Shown in pieces: positions 54,999 to 64,000 of a DNA stretch of 64,000 bases. Positions within the stretch are counted from its first letter, which is position 1; every line of letters begins with the position of its first letter. Location: assembly GCA_022560025.1 (NCBI GenBank), contig JAFISE010000100.1:60317-124316 (forward strand), in the 5' to 3' direction. Below the pieces are notes generated by a model. That model did not search any database, was not told the DNA's origin, and saw nothing but the letters and a program-made list of their open reading frames with translations. This DNA is from Stagonosporopsis chrysanthemi (Eukaryota; Ascomycota; Dothideomycetes; Pleosporales; Didymellaceae). The translations under genes and the position numbers were made by a program.

Positions 54999-57455
54999 AT
55001 GGGTTGTAAGTGTTCCCGCGCGTCTTGGCTTGACGCCCAACGATGACGACTGCGGGGCATGGAGGGGCTGACGCAGAGCTCCAGTGGCATCGAAGATGGC
55101 GGCCGCGAATGCTGCAGCAGGATACCCCCAGGGCCCTCCCCAAGGCGGTGCTCCTCAAGGCGGACCTAGTGGCTATGTAAGTTGGACAGCAGTGAAAAGT
55201 TGTTTGCGAGCACCGCTAATTCTGTAGCCCGGACAGCAGCAGTACCAAGCGTATCCAGGGCAGCAAGGTGCCGCCCCTCCCGGTCAAGTAAGCTCTTCTT
55301 CTTTCCACTCCGTTCTCGCTTGCTCTGCATCGTCATCATCCTTAATCACGCGCGCCACACCACCCTAGGCTTTCGCAGGCTTTTAATTATTCTCCACCTT
55401 GCTTCTGGCTTTCCTGGACCAACCCCACTGCTTGAAAAGCAACCGCCTCGACATCACACCGGTCTGAAGCCACACCCTCCAGCCACACCACCATGCCGCT
55501 CTCTGGGAAGATAGCGTCGTCGACCCCAGGCAACTTCAACGCCTATCAGCCACAACAATACCCAGGACAGGCACCTGCTCCATACGGCCAGCCACAGCAG
55601 CCCGGACAACCGCCTTTGCCTTTGCGCCCCGGATCGCAAGCTCCGCCCCAGTCACCTTACGGCCAACCGCCTGCCCCTTATGGCGCACCTACATCCCCCT
55701 ATCCCCAAGGTCAAGGGCAGGGAGGATACAGCAGACCGCCGCCGCCACCGCCTGGTCAAATGCCTCAGTCTCCTGGTTTCCCGCCGCCACCTATGTCGCC
55801 CACGCCACCGTACCCAGGCCAAGCACAACCACAGAGCCAATGGAGTCAACCGCCACCTCCCCAAGGTTATGGACAGCAGCTATATCAGCAACCGCAACAG
55901 GGTCAGTGGGGCCAACCACAGCAGCCACAACAGCCCCAATACAGCCAGCCTCCCCAGCAGTATGGACAACAACCCTACGGCCAATATGTTCGTGATCCCA
56001 CACGTGACCTTTCTTCAGACGATGCAGAGCGAGCTTGTAGTGATATTGTGAATACTGAGCATGTGCTGACTTGATGACACAGGGACCACCTCAAGGCCAG
56101 CAGTATGGCGGCCCACCACCCCCTCAAGGAGGGTTCGGAGGACCCCAGGGCGGCCCTCCCCCGCTGCAGCAGGTGCAGGGCAGCCCCGCTGAGGTCCAGG
56201 CCTACAAGCAGCTGCTCCAAGACTGCATCAACGAGAAGGGACTCCAGACATTCTACCCTCAGGGTTCACCAGTTCTTGACCAGATCGCCCAGCAGGCCGC
56301 CGGCAAAATCAACCAGATCATTCAGCGCTGGCGTGTGCAGAAGGAGATTGCCAATGACATCGTGAAGTTGGCGCTCTACGACATCGTCCTGTACATTGAC
56401 GACAGTGGATCCATGCAGTTCGAGGAGGAAGGCTCGCGTATCAAGGACCTGCGCCTTATTCTGGAGCGTGTCTCATTCGCCGCGACCCTCTTCGACGCCG
56501 ACGGTATCTCGCTCCGCTTCATGAACACCGATCTTTCCACCGCCCGTGACCAGCAAGGTCGTCCTCTCCAGGATGGTGTTGCTACCGAGGCCCAGATCGA
56601 GCAGATCATGCGTGGCGTTCAGTTCAAGGGCCTTACCCCCATGGGTACTTCGCTCCGCAAGAAGGTCATTGATGAGATCGTTCTCGGCAAGGCCCAGCAG
56701 GGACAGCTCAGGAAGCCCGTACTCGTCATTGCCATCACCGACGGCCAGCCCGCTGGCGAGCCGCAAAACGCTGTGTTCGACACCATCAGATATGCCTTCG
56801 ACACTCTGCAACAGCGATTCCCCCAGTACGGCCGCGGCGGTGTTGCCTTTGAATTCGCCCAGGTCGGCAACGACGAGATGGCGAAGAAGTTCCTCGGCAA
56901 GCTCGACGAAGACCCGCAGATTGGCCCCATGGTCGACTGCACATCCAGTATGTTTCTTCTTCCGCAACTTACCCAACAACCACTAACACCCCTCCAGACT
57001 ACGAGAACGAGCAAGAAGAAATGTCCCGCGCCAACCCCCCTGTCGACCTCACGCCCGACCTCTGGATCATCAAGCTCCTCCTCGGCGCCATCGACCGCTC
57101 CTACGACTCAAAGGACGAGAAAACCAACCCGCCCCCCGGCAATTTCGGCGCCCCAGCCGGCTACGGCGCTCCCCCTCAGCAGGGATACGGCGGTGCTCCT
57201 CCCCAGGGCCAGCAGCAGTACGGCGCGCCCCCACCCGGCCAGGGCCAGTACGGCGCCCCTCCGCCCGGCGGCCAGTACGGCCAGCCGCCGCAGCAGGGCT
57301 ACGGCCAGCAGCAGTCCGGCGGCTACCCGCCCCAGGGCGGCCAGTATCCAGGCCAGCAGCAGCAGCGTCCCCCGCAGGGCGGCCCCGGCGGCTATCCAGG
57401 ACAGCAGCAGTACGGTGCGCCGCCGCAGGGCTACCCGGGCGGTCCTGGCCGTTAA
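54999..57455 (+). CDS. von Willebrand factor A-domain protein with prion-like P/Q/G/Y-rich flanks
   Basis: The likely start is ATGGGTT at 54999, spliced into an exon near 55084 (giving MGLASKMAAANAAAGYPQ). The ATG at 55096 is the alternative. The N-terminal 230 residues are almost entirely Pro, Gln, Gly and Tyr in YGQ/PQQ/YPGQ repeats. The helical block EVQAYKQLLQDCINEKGLQT follows. The VWA domain starts at DIVLYIDDSGSMQFEEE with an intact MIDAS DxSxS. Thr in GLTPMGTSL and Asp in IAITDGQPAGEP complete the site. The domain ends at TPDLWIIKLLLGAIDRSYD, and a second YGAPPQQGYGG-rich tail closes the protein. Introns lie at about 55985-56082 and 56949-56998. The acceptor of the intron before the long N-terminal exon is uncertain. 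Cellular role unknown. Confidence 0.82.
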
Positions 57456-58413
57456 GCGGGGGAGGAGGAGTAGTGGAGATGGTGATTGGGCGTTTGGGAT
57501 TGGGCAGATGGAGGCCAGGCGTGGTAGGTGTGGGTTAGGGCATAGGATTGTCCGGTTTGCCCCCGATTGCTTGGTTTGGCTACTAGTTGCTAGCTACTAG
57601 CTTTTAGCCACTGGATGTAGAGTGGGCTTTTGCTTGCAACTTGCAACTTGGGACTGGCAAGCGATGGATGGACAAGTAGCTTGTCTTGATTCAACGCAAT
57701 GGGATGGGATGGTTGCTGCTGACCCTTACTGCCTTGCTTTCCTTTGCTGTCAGATGCCATGCTATGCCCTGCTATGCTATGCCCGAGTCTGTATCCGTCT
57801 GTGCCTGTATCCATCTGTGCCTGTCTGTGTCTGTGTCTGTGTCTGTGTCTGTTACTCGATGCAATGCAATGCAATGCGAGCTTCACCCGAGGAGGGCCGA
57901 GTAGATGGATATAGAGCGCTGAGCTAAGCCTCATCTGCCATGGCTAATACAATGCGTTTATAGTTTTGTGCAAGGGGATGGAAGTGTGTAAGTGCAAGTG
58001 CAAGTGTCTTCACTACACCGTGATATTTTTTCACTGATCTGTTCCATGTGTTGTATCAAACTGTATTGCATTGCATTATCTTCAGCTCAATTGGTATCTT
58101 TGTGTTATTTATACCAGACCAGGCCAGGTCAAGTCAAACCAGGTCAGTTCAATCAATCGAGTCCAGTCCAGGTCAGCAATGAGGACCGGTATGTCTATGG
58201 GTATGGGTATCAGAGATGCTCCAGTATTCCGAAATGCCGTTCGTTTCTCGTTGATCGTTATGCATGTTTACCGCGTCAGTCGTCATAGTCGTTCGTTTGT
58301 GGGTATTCGTATGTCCGTCTTGTGTAGCTACGCTCTCTGCATGCATTTTCATGTTCGTTGGTGTCGTCGTATCGTTCTTTCGTTGCGTCAAGATCGCGCC
58401 GTTCGAGATAGTC
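57456..58413. other. Convergent intergenic region with microsatellite
   Basis: 958 bp between two convergent genes. It contains a CTGTGT-type microsatellite at about 57822-57850 and CAGGTCAAGT/CAGGTCAGTT reiterations at about 58120-58180. No gene seen. Confidence 0.5.
57822..57850 (+). repeat. GTCTGT microsatellite
   Basis: About five tandem copies of the hexamer TGTGTC. Confidence 0.7.
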
Positions 58414-60036
58414 TCAGACCTGCGCCATGATGCCCTGCAGTCCAATGTCTCCGTCAGCGATACCGCCGTCGCAGCTCACAGCCTCGGTGCGGATGCGGAC
58501 GGCTGACTTGGGAGTAGGGCCGTCGGCGGCAGTGTGGCCTTTGGCAGTCTCTTGCGTGAGCACTACGCCGCCGCCGGCTCCTACCTCGCTGCCCTCAGAG
58601 ATGCAGGAGTAGACCGAGAAGTTCGAGTCTGACGAGCAGCTGCTGTCCACATCGCTGCCGTGCACTGCTGGCGCAGTGGCTTGTCGAGTCGCAACTCGAG
58701 GGGTCCCCACATCCTCAAAGCCCCCAACGTATGTACCGTTGCGCACCTCGTTCCGCTCTTTCTGTCGTCTCACCCGGCGGAGGGCGCCGATGTCGAAATC
58801 TCCCACTGGTCGCGCAGCTGTCGAGTCACGGACGGTACCTGTGCGCGGGACAGGCAGTGTGATCATCGATCCGGACGAACTCGAGTCTCTACCTGGGTGG
58901 AAGATGGCCTGCATTGCGGACTTCAAGCCCTGGCGCGAGAGCAGCGAGGGCACTCGTGATAGGTCGCGCGCTATGTCGGTCGAAGACCGGTGGCCGATGG
59001 TGTAGAACCTGTGGCGGGGGCGGCGCAGGGCACGCAGCTCGTCGACGTCTGTCTGTGTGGTCTTGAAGGTAAGCTCGCTCGAGTCAGATGTGGTAGAAGC
59101 TGTGTTGGGCGCATCTGTCGAGGCGGCGAATGTAATAGTGGTGCTGTTCGTCAAGGGCAGATCATCGTGGCTGACCTGAGTTGCTGAGGAAGTGGGTGAT
59201 GCTCCAATCGAGCGCAGGATGTCCGCCGACTTGGTAGGAAGGTGCTCTGCCTCTTCACTCGAAACGGGAGGAAAGTCGGCCGAGGCCACAGCGGCGAACG
59301 AGATGTACACACGGTCGCGGTAGTAGGGACGACAGGTATGACAAGCTCTAAACTCACAGACGACTGCCTAGTTGGGGTCAACATCTGTTTCGTGAGTTTA
59401 GAAGGGAGTACCCACGGTATTCCTAGTCTTGCTGTTCTCAGCGCCGTCATTGTTAGAAGGTGTCGAGGTAAAGGACGCAAGCCTGGCGACGACGCTGTTG
59501 ATCTGGGCGCCCTGTATCGAGTCCTCGATGGCTTGCTTCAGGTCCTGTTTCTGGGTCTTGAGTATCTCCAGCTGCGCAGGCGTGTAGTGGCCCTGCTCTG
59601 CTGCGCAAATCACACTCTGACTCAGGTCTGCATGCTCAAGCTCAGTTCGCAGAGAAGAGGTTACTCGACCAGCGTCCGCGCCTTCTGCAGCCGAAAGCAT
59701 GTTGCGAAGAGAGGCAGAGCTGCAGTCCTGACGGCACTCGTACAAGAAGCCAATCGACGGTGCTAGTCCACACACGTAGCACTGCAGGTCTCGCCCGTGG
59801 ATGCGGTCCATGTTGACATGGGTGCAGTTTGAGGCGCGCACGCGCTTCGGCATGGTGCGCTTGATTGTGTCAACGATGGTAAGGAGTGGGTCAAGCGCGT
59901 CGTAGCATACCTTCATGACGCGCGGTTTCGTGCGGCGAGGCGCAGTGGTAGAGATGGAGGATCCAAAAGGTGAAGGAGCTACGGCGACGCTGCCTTGGTT
60001 GACAAGAGCGCGCCTCCTGCGGGTTAGTGTTAGCAT
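58414..60036 (-). CDS. Conserved fungal protein with CxxC zinc-type motif, function unknown (5' exon unresolved)
   Basis: The frame begins downstream of an acceptor at about 60018 (AACCCGCAG), so an upstream exon probably exists; 60036 is the first in-frame ATG. Early blocks are RRALVNQGSVAVAPSPFG and VMKVCYDALDPLLTIVDTIK. The core is PKRVRASNCTHVNMDRIHGR, then DLQCYVCGLAPSIGFLYECR, with a Cys-x2-Cys pair and two more cysteines spaced for metal binding. A Gln/Ala-rich helix follows (LEILKTQKQDLKQAIEDSIQ). One or two introns lie at about 59285-59420. The second half is Ser/Thr-rich and disordered, with a basic RRVRRQKERNEVRNGTYVGG segment. It looks like a widely conserved uncharacterised Pezizomycotina family. 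No enzyme motif. Confidence 0.7.
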
Positions 60037-61296
60037 TGGTGACTTGCAGCATGGGTGAAAGCAGTAGCCACAAGCGTTGAGCGGGCAACAAGCTTTCAAG
60101 ACCAGGAACTTAGCTCACAGACAATAGTGAATACTAAGCTTGCGTACGTCTGCGTGTGCACCTGATGCCGCAGTCCGCGGACCATGGAACGCTCCTGCTG
60201 TTTGTTCCGCCAAGAAAGGTCCAACAGGGCGAAATGACGCTTGAAATCATGTCGACGGGAGAATGTCGAGGGAGCAACGCGTACAAGACAAGGAAAACGC
60301 GAGAACACTTGCAGCAGACGGGGCGGCGTGCGTGTTGAGGTTCAACAGCAGCGACATGGGGTGGGGTCTGCTGAGAAGGCTGGTGTGGTACAAGGCGTAG
60401 ATCGGGCGCATAGTTAATCTGCCGCTGCTTGGACGATATCACGGAGCGTGACGGTATCGGGAGCACAGTTGTGAATGGCCTGGCAGTGTTGAAGGGGCTC
60501 CAGCTCTTGTTGTCCCGGTCGTTGTCCCGGTCGTTTTCACGCAGTGCAAGTCACCTGTACGCAGCCCATGACAACCATGACTACCTGGACGGCGGCTTGT
60601 AGACTTGCAGTCGACTTTGCAGTATGCAGCAATGGTTTGTTGGCAGAGGTTAGATATCAAGCAGGATAGGATGGAGGTGGCGGCAGATGGACTGGAATTG
60701 TTATCCAAGTCGACTCTGAGCACGCTGGCAGACATGACTAGTTATGCTGAGGGCCTCGATAGATGGACCCTGCTCGACTCTACAAGACCCAACAAGACTC
60801 TGTTGAATGCAGTGGCTGTCTACGTCTCTCACAGTGCGCGCTGAGGGTATCCACCCACGCGGCGGCGGCGTCCGACGCTGCAACGACTTGAAGGTGTGCA
60901 CGGCGTGCACAGACACTGTAACGCTGAGGCGCTGAGGCGCTGAGGCGCTGAGGCGCTGAGGGAGACTAAGGAGATAGAGTTGCTAGGGCTGCGTCAGAGC
61001 TCACGTCGCGGGCCTTTGTCTGAGCATGTCTTGAAGACAGCGTCGGCGTCTGAGCACCACGGCGACACGAAGCCGACACGAAGAAACGTGAGCGACAGTG
61101 GCCAGCTCCAAGGACCGAGGTTGGCGGTGCTGACTGCCGGGACCGCAGCCGTCCCGATGCGGAAGGAGGCGGCGCTAGGCTGGGCGGAGGGCTGGGAGCG
61201 ACAGCGACAACAAACATGCCCGGGGCCCCGTCTTGTCTCCCCAGACCGCGCGCACTCGACTCGCTCGACACGCTCCCGTCGCACCCGCCAGACGCC
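60037..61296. other. Intergenic region
   Basis: 1.26 kb. The left part should hold the 5' exon and promoter of the CxxC protein. A GAGGCGCT tandem lies at about 60925-60960. The right part is the promoter of the Mpv17-like gene. Confidence 0.4.
60925..60960 (+). repeat. GAGGCGCT tandem repeat
   Basis: Four consecutive copies of the octamer GAGGCGCT (GCTGAGGC register). Confidence 0.75.
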
Positions 61297-62200
61297 ATGT
61301 CGGTCAAGTTCGAGAAGGAAACCACCAAAACCACGGCGGCCGTGGCCGATGCCGTCGGCGGCAAGGGCCACGACGACGTGCTGCACTCGGTTGGCGAGGC
61401 GCTGACCAAGGGCGGCGGCCCCAACGGATACCTCGCAGTGAGTGTCGCGCGATTGCGGGCGGAGCGGGCAGCCCACTGACATGCCATGCGGCGCGACAGG
61501 CGTACCTCAAGCAGCTGCAGAGCAACCCGCTGCGCACCAAGATGCTCACGTCGGGCACGCTGTCGGGCCTGCAGGAGCTGCTCGCGTCGTGGATTGCCCA
61601 CGACCGCAGCAAGAGCGGCCACTACTTCACGGCGCGCGTGCCCAAGATGGCCATGTACGGCGCCCTCGTCGCCGCCCCGCTCGGCCACGTCCTCATCAGC
61701 ATCCTGCAGAAGCTGTTCCAGGGCCGCACCAGCGTCAAGGCCAAGATCCTGCAGATTCTCTTCAGCAACCTGATTGTGAGTGCGCGCCGTGCAGGCAGGC
61801 AACCGCCCGTGGCCCGCCGAGCTGACCCGCCCAGATCTCGCCCATCCAGAACAGCGTGTACCTGTCGTCCATGGCCGTCATTGCCGGCGCCCGCACATTC
61901 CACCAGATCCGCGCCACGGTCAAGGCCGGCTTCATGCCCGTCATGAAGGTCAGCTGGGTCGTGTCGCCCATCTCACTGGCCTTTGCCCAGCAGTTCCTGC
62001 CCGAGGCCACCTGGGTGCCGTTTTTCAACATCATCGGCTTCATCATCGGCACCTACATCAACGCACACACCAAGAAGAAGAGGCTGGCCGCCCTGAGGCG
62101 GAAGCACTACGGCGACGGCGGCGACGGCGGCCGCAGCCAAGCAGGCGCAAGGCCCGGCGACGAGTACGCCCGCGATCCCCGCGAGCCCCCGCGTTACTAG
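61297..62200 (+). CDS. Mpv17/PMP22-family peroxisomal or mitochondrial membrane protein
   Basis: Three exons, 61297-61437, 61500-61775 and 61835-62200, encode 260 residues. After a hydrophilic N-terminus comes the family start YLKQLQSNPLRTKMLTSGTL, with SGLQELLASWIAHD next. ARVPKMAMYGALVAAPLGHV, LQILFSNLIISPIQNSVYLS and a closing SWVVSPISLAFAQQF then follow. WVPFFNIIGFIIGTYINAHT comes next, and a basic KKKRLAALRRKHY tail could serve as a sorting signal. Four membrane segments are expected. Fungal relatives include peroxisomal PXMP2-like and inner-membrane Sym1/Mpv17 channel-like proteins. PXMP2-like is favoured by the pattern but not proven. Confidence 0.9.
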
Positions 62201-63241
62201 GCGGCGGCAGCCTCTGGCACGACGCGCGTCGTGGTGTAGTCACTGTAGTGGTTAGTCACTGTAGTGGTTAGTCACTGTAGTGGTGCAGTCATTGTAGTGG
62301 TGCAGTCACTGTAGTGGTGCAGTCACTGTAGTGGTGCAGTCACTATATTGGTGCAGTCACTATATTGGTGCAGTCACTGTAGTGGGTGCGCTCAGGCTAT
62401 GATTCTGTATATCCCTCACGTTTCTTGTTTGATTATTTGATTCGCGTCAATTGTATCTGATATCCCGCTACCTACCTACCATCTGACATGTCTCGTGTCT
62501 CGTCTGAAGCTTGGAGGCATCAAAGGTGCTCCAACACGTGACTTTACCCATTCCCAGTAAACATCGTCGTCCCCCCTTCAGAGTCGGTGGGTGCATCGTC
62601 GCTACTTTCACAGGGTGGAACTTGAGTACTTTACTTGGTTGAGCTAGTCTGGGGAAGTGGAGCTGGTTGATGATGGGTGCGTTGTGTTGGGTGTGTTGTA
62701 CTGGGTACATGCTGATCTACAGGCGGCACGCACCTTGGGACTTGCCGTTTGAGGCGAGCGACGACGGGAGACGCTCTTGAAGAAAGCGTGGAGATGAGCA
62801 GGGAGAGTGATGGGGAGGCGTGTGGATGGGCGAAGTGGATGTTGTGATGGTCCAAGTGGGTGGGTGAATGTTTGCTGAATGTCTCGACGGCCTGCTGATA
62901 GGCTGACTGCGCATAGGCGGCCCCACCAAACGGTTCGCAGCCCTCGAAGCGTAGATAGCACTGTAGGCTAGCAGCCCCGCTCGCAACCGGCGGCTTACGA
63001 CCTCACTGCGAGCTGCCAAATCCAACGTCCTCGCGCGCAAGCCTCGAGCGGCGGCGATCCAGGACGCGGGCCAGACGCGACGACGCTCCCCACAGGCTCA
63101 GGCTTCCCCAGGATCCGGGGCTCTTACGTACACGGCATTGGGCGGGCCCTATAAGACACGGGCGCGCACCCGCTGGAAAGCGCAGTTACCCGACAGCAGT
63201 AGAGCGTGGAGCGTACATATTGCATCCGCAGGCAGCTCACC
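62201..63241. other. Intergenic region with tandem repeat
   Basis: 1.04 kb. The first 190 bp carry the hairpin-forming tandem repeat described separately. The remainder is presumed promoter of the third Zn2Cys6 gene, with no other recognised element. Confidence 0.5.
62233..62385 (+). repeat. 16-17-bp tandem repeat with internal CACT...AGTG inverted repeat
   Basis: About nine units of the type GTAGTGGTGCAGTCACT, the first ones reading GTAGTGGTTAGTCACT and two reading ATATTGGTGCAGTCACT. Each junction creates CACTGTAGTG, in which CACT is the reverse complement of AGTG, so every unit can form a small hairpin. The array lies directly 3' of the Mpv17-like gene, probably in its 3' UTR. Confidence 0.85.
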
Positions 63242-64000
63242 ATGTCTGGCTCGCAGGCGTCGCCGCCGCGCCCCGGACAGCCCTCGCACACGCGCACCTA
63301 CCAGGCGTGCATCCCCTGCCGCCGCCGCAAGGTGCGCTGCGACCTGGGGCCCGTCGACAACCCCCACGACCCGCCGTGCGTGCGCTGCCGCCGCGAGAGC
63401 AAGGAGTGCTTCTTCTCGGCCACGCGCCGCAAGCGCAAGCACGACGGCGACGACGAGCCCGACGACGCCGACGACTACGAGCTGCGCAACGCCCGCAAGC
63501 GCTCGCGGCCCAGCGACCCCGCCGCGCCCGAGCCCGCCGCGTCCACGGCGACGACGGCGACGACGACCACGTCCACCACCACCGCCTACGTCTCGCAGCC
63601 GCTGACCCCCGGCGGCTCCGTCGGCCGCTACGAGCCGCTGCGCCGCCCGACGACGTCGGCGTCGCTGCCGCCCGTCGAGCACACCGAGGAGGACATCAAG
63701 GTCAACAACGAGTCGGTCGCGACGCTGCAGACGGGCGAGATCTACAGCGGCCACGACGCCCTCAACCTGCTGTTCGAGGCCGCCCGCAATGGCGCCATGG
63801 ACCTGCACCACCGCACGGGCAGCACCTCCAGCCTGCAGCGCCCGACCCTGGGCAGCGCCGTGGGCAGCACCCCAGGCTCCAACTTCGCCGCCAGCCCCCA
63901 GCTCGTCGACCCGGCCATTGCCCAGCCCCAGCCGCAGCCTCTACCTCTGCCTCTGCCGCCGCCGCCGCCGCCGCCGCCGCCAGCACCGCGCCCCCCAATG
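63242..64000 (+). CDS. Zn2Cys6 transcription factor, N-terminal part (runs off the window)
   Basis: From the ATG at 63242 the frame is open to the window end (at least 252 residues). The zinc cluster is YQACIPCRRRKVRCDLGPVD, continuing NPHDPPCVRCRRESKECFF. The spacing between Cys 3 and Cys 4 is extended (C-X12-C) with the DLGxVDNPxDPPCxRCRRExKxC pattern I associate with Aro80-like regulators of aromatic amino-acid use. A nuclear-localisation-like RRKRKH follows. The rest seen is low complexity: Ala/Thr runs, a Pro run from a CCG trinucleotide repeat at about 63956-63981, and one ordered block around EEDIKVNNESVATLQTGEIY. The Aro80 relationship is tentative; the DNA-binding class is certain. 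Confidence 0.85.
   Translation, partial: MSGSQASPPRPGQPSHTRTYQACIPCRRRKVRCDLGPVDNPHDPPCVRCRRESKECFFSATRRKRKHDGDDEPDDADDYELRNARKRSRPSDPAAPEPAASTATTATTTTSTTTAYVSQPLTPGGSVGRYEPLRRPTTSASLPPVEHTEEDIKVNNESVATLQTGEIYSGHDALNLLFEAARNGAMDLHHRTGSTSSLQRPTLGSAVGSTPGSNFAASPQLVDPAIAQPQPQPLPLPLPPPPPPPPPAPRPPM
63954..63982 (+). repeat. CCG trinucleotide repeat (poly-Pro coding)
   Basis: Nine or so uninterrupted GCC/CCG units inside the Zn2Cys6 reading frame. Confidence 0.75.

Noticed and set aside
60925..60960. Telomere-like or CRISPR-like array
   Set aside because: Only four copies of an 8-mer, not TTAGGG and without spacers; a simple tandem slippage product.

Overview
This window is nuclear DNA of a filamentous ascomycete. 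The genes are dense and carry short spliceosomal introns (mostly 42-61 nt, GTRNGT donors, CTRAC/CTAAY branch sites, YAG acceptors). The families present (Zn2Cys6/MHR regulators, Mis13/Dsn1, C2-domain PSD2, Sam35, GEP4, SOA1/DAL5-type carriers, phenol-hydroxylase-type FAD enzymes) are those of Pezizomycotina. A Dothideomycete is my guess, but the sequence alone does not prove the class.

Layout. 1-1.5 kb: RFTS-domain protein, minus strand, C-terminus off the edge. 1.9-4.2 kb: Zn2Cys6/MHR transcription factor. 4.6-6.0 kb: mitochondrial EF-Tu, divergent from 3-hydroxyisobutyryl-CoA hydrolase (6.4-7.9 kb). 8.4-18.8 kb: an accessory metabolic block with a trypsin-fold protease-like protein, a TauD-type dioxygenase, a DAL5/SOA1-type transporter, an ornithine cyclodeaminase/mu-crystallin protein and a phenol-hydroxylase-like FAD monooxygenase. 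19.3-22.1 kb: GPI11/PIG-F, translin and a U2 snRNA gene. 22.1-29.3 kb: gene-poor tract with degraded dispersed repeats around one membrane-anchored FAD-linked oxidase. 29.3-42.9 kb: housekeeping block (DUF7719-type membrane protein, GPI12/PIG-L, an LRGG-motif protein of unknown role, Sam35/metaxin, a methyltransferase, Mis13/Dsn1, PSD2). 43.0-45.3 kb: no gene seen. 45.3-54.4 kb: GEP4, SmD3, Irc6-like, a second Zn2Cys6 factor, YFH7-like kinase, sugar transporter. 55-64 kb: VWA protein with prion-like flanks, a conserved CxxC protein, an Mpv17/PMP22 protein, a tandem hairpin repeat and a third Zn2Cys6 factor that runs off the right edge.

The most unusual observation is the U2 snRNA gene (minus strand, about 22092-21862). 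A canonical 50-nt mRNA-type intron appears to interrupt it a few nucleotides after its 5' end. Removing the intron restores the conserved U2 5' sequence, and a TATA box lies about 30 nt upstream of the restored start, not of the unspliced one. A second theme is the neighbouring TauD dioxygenase and SOA1-like carrier, which look like a sulfonate uptake and desulfonation pair.

Intron boundaries were set by eye from splice signals and reading frame. Starts are given where an ATG in a plausible context exists, and are flagged where unresolved.
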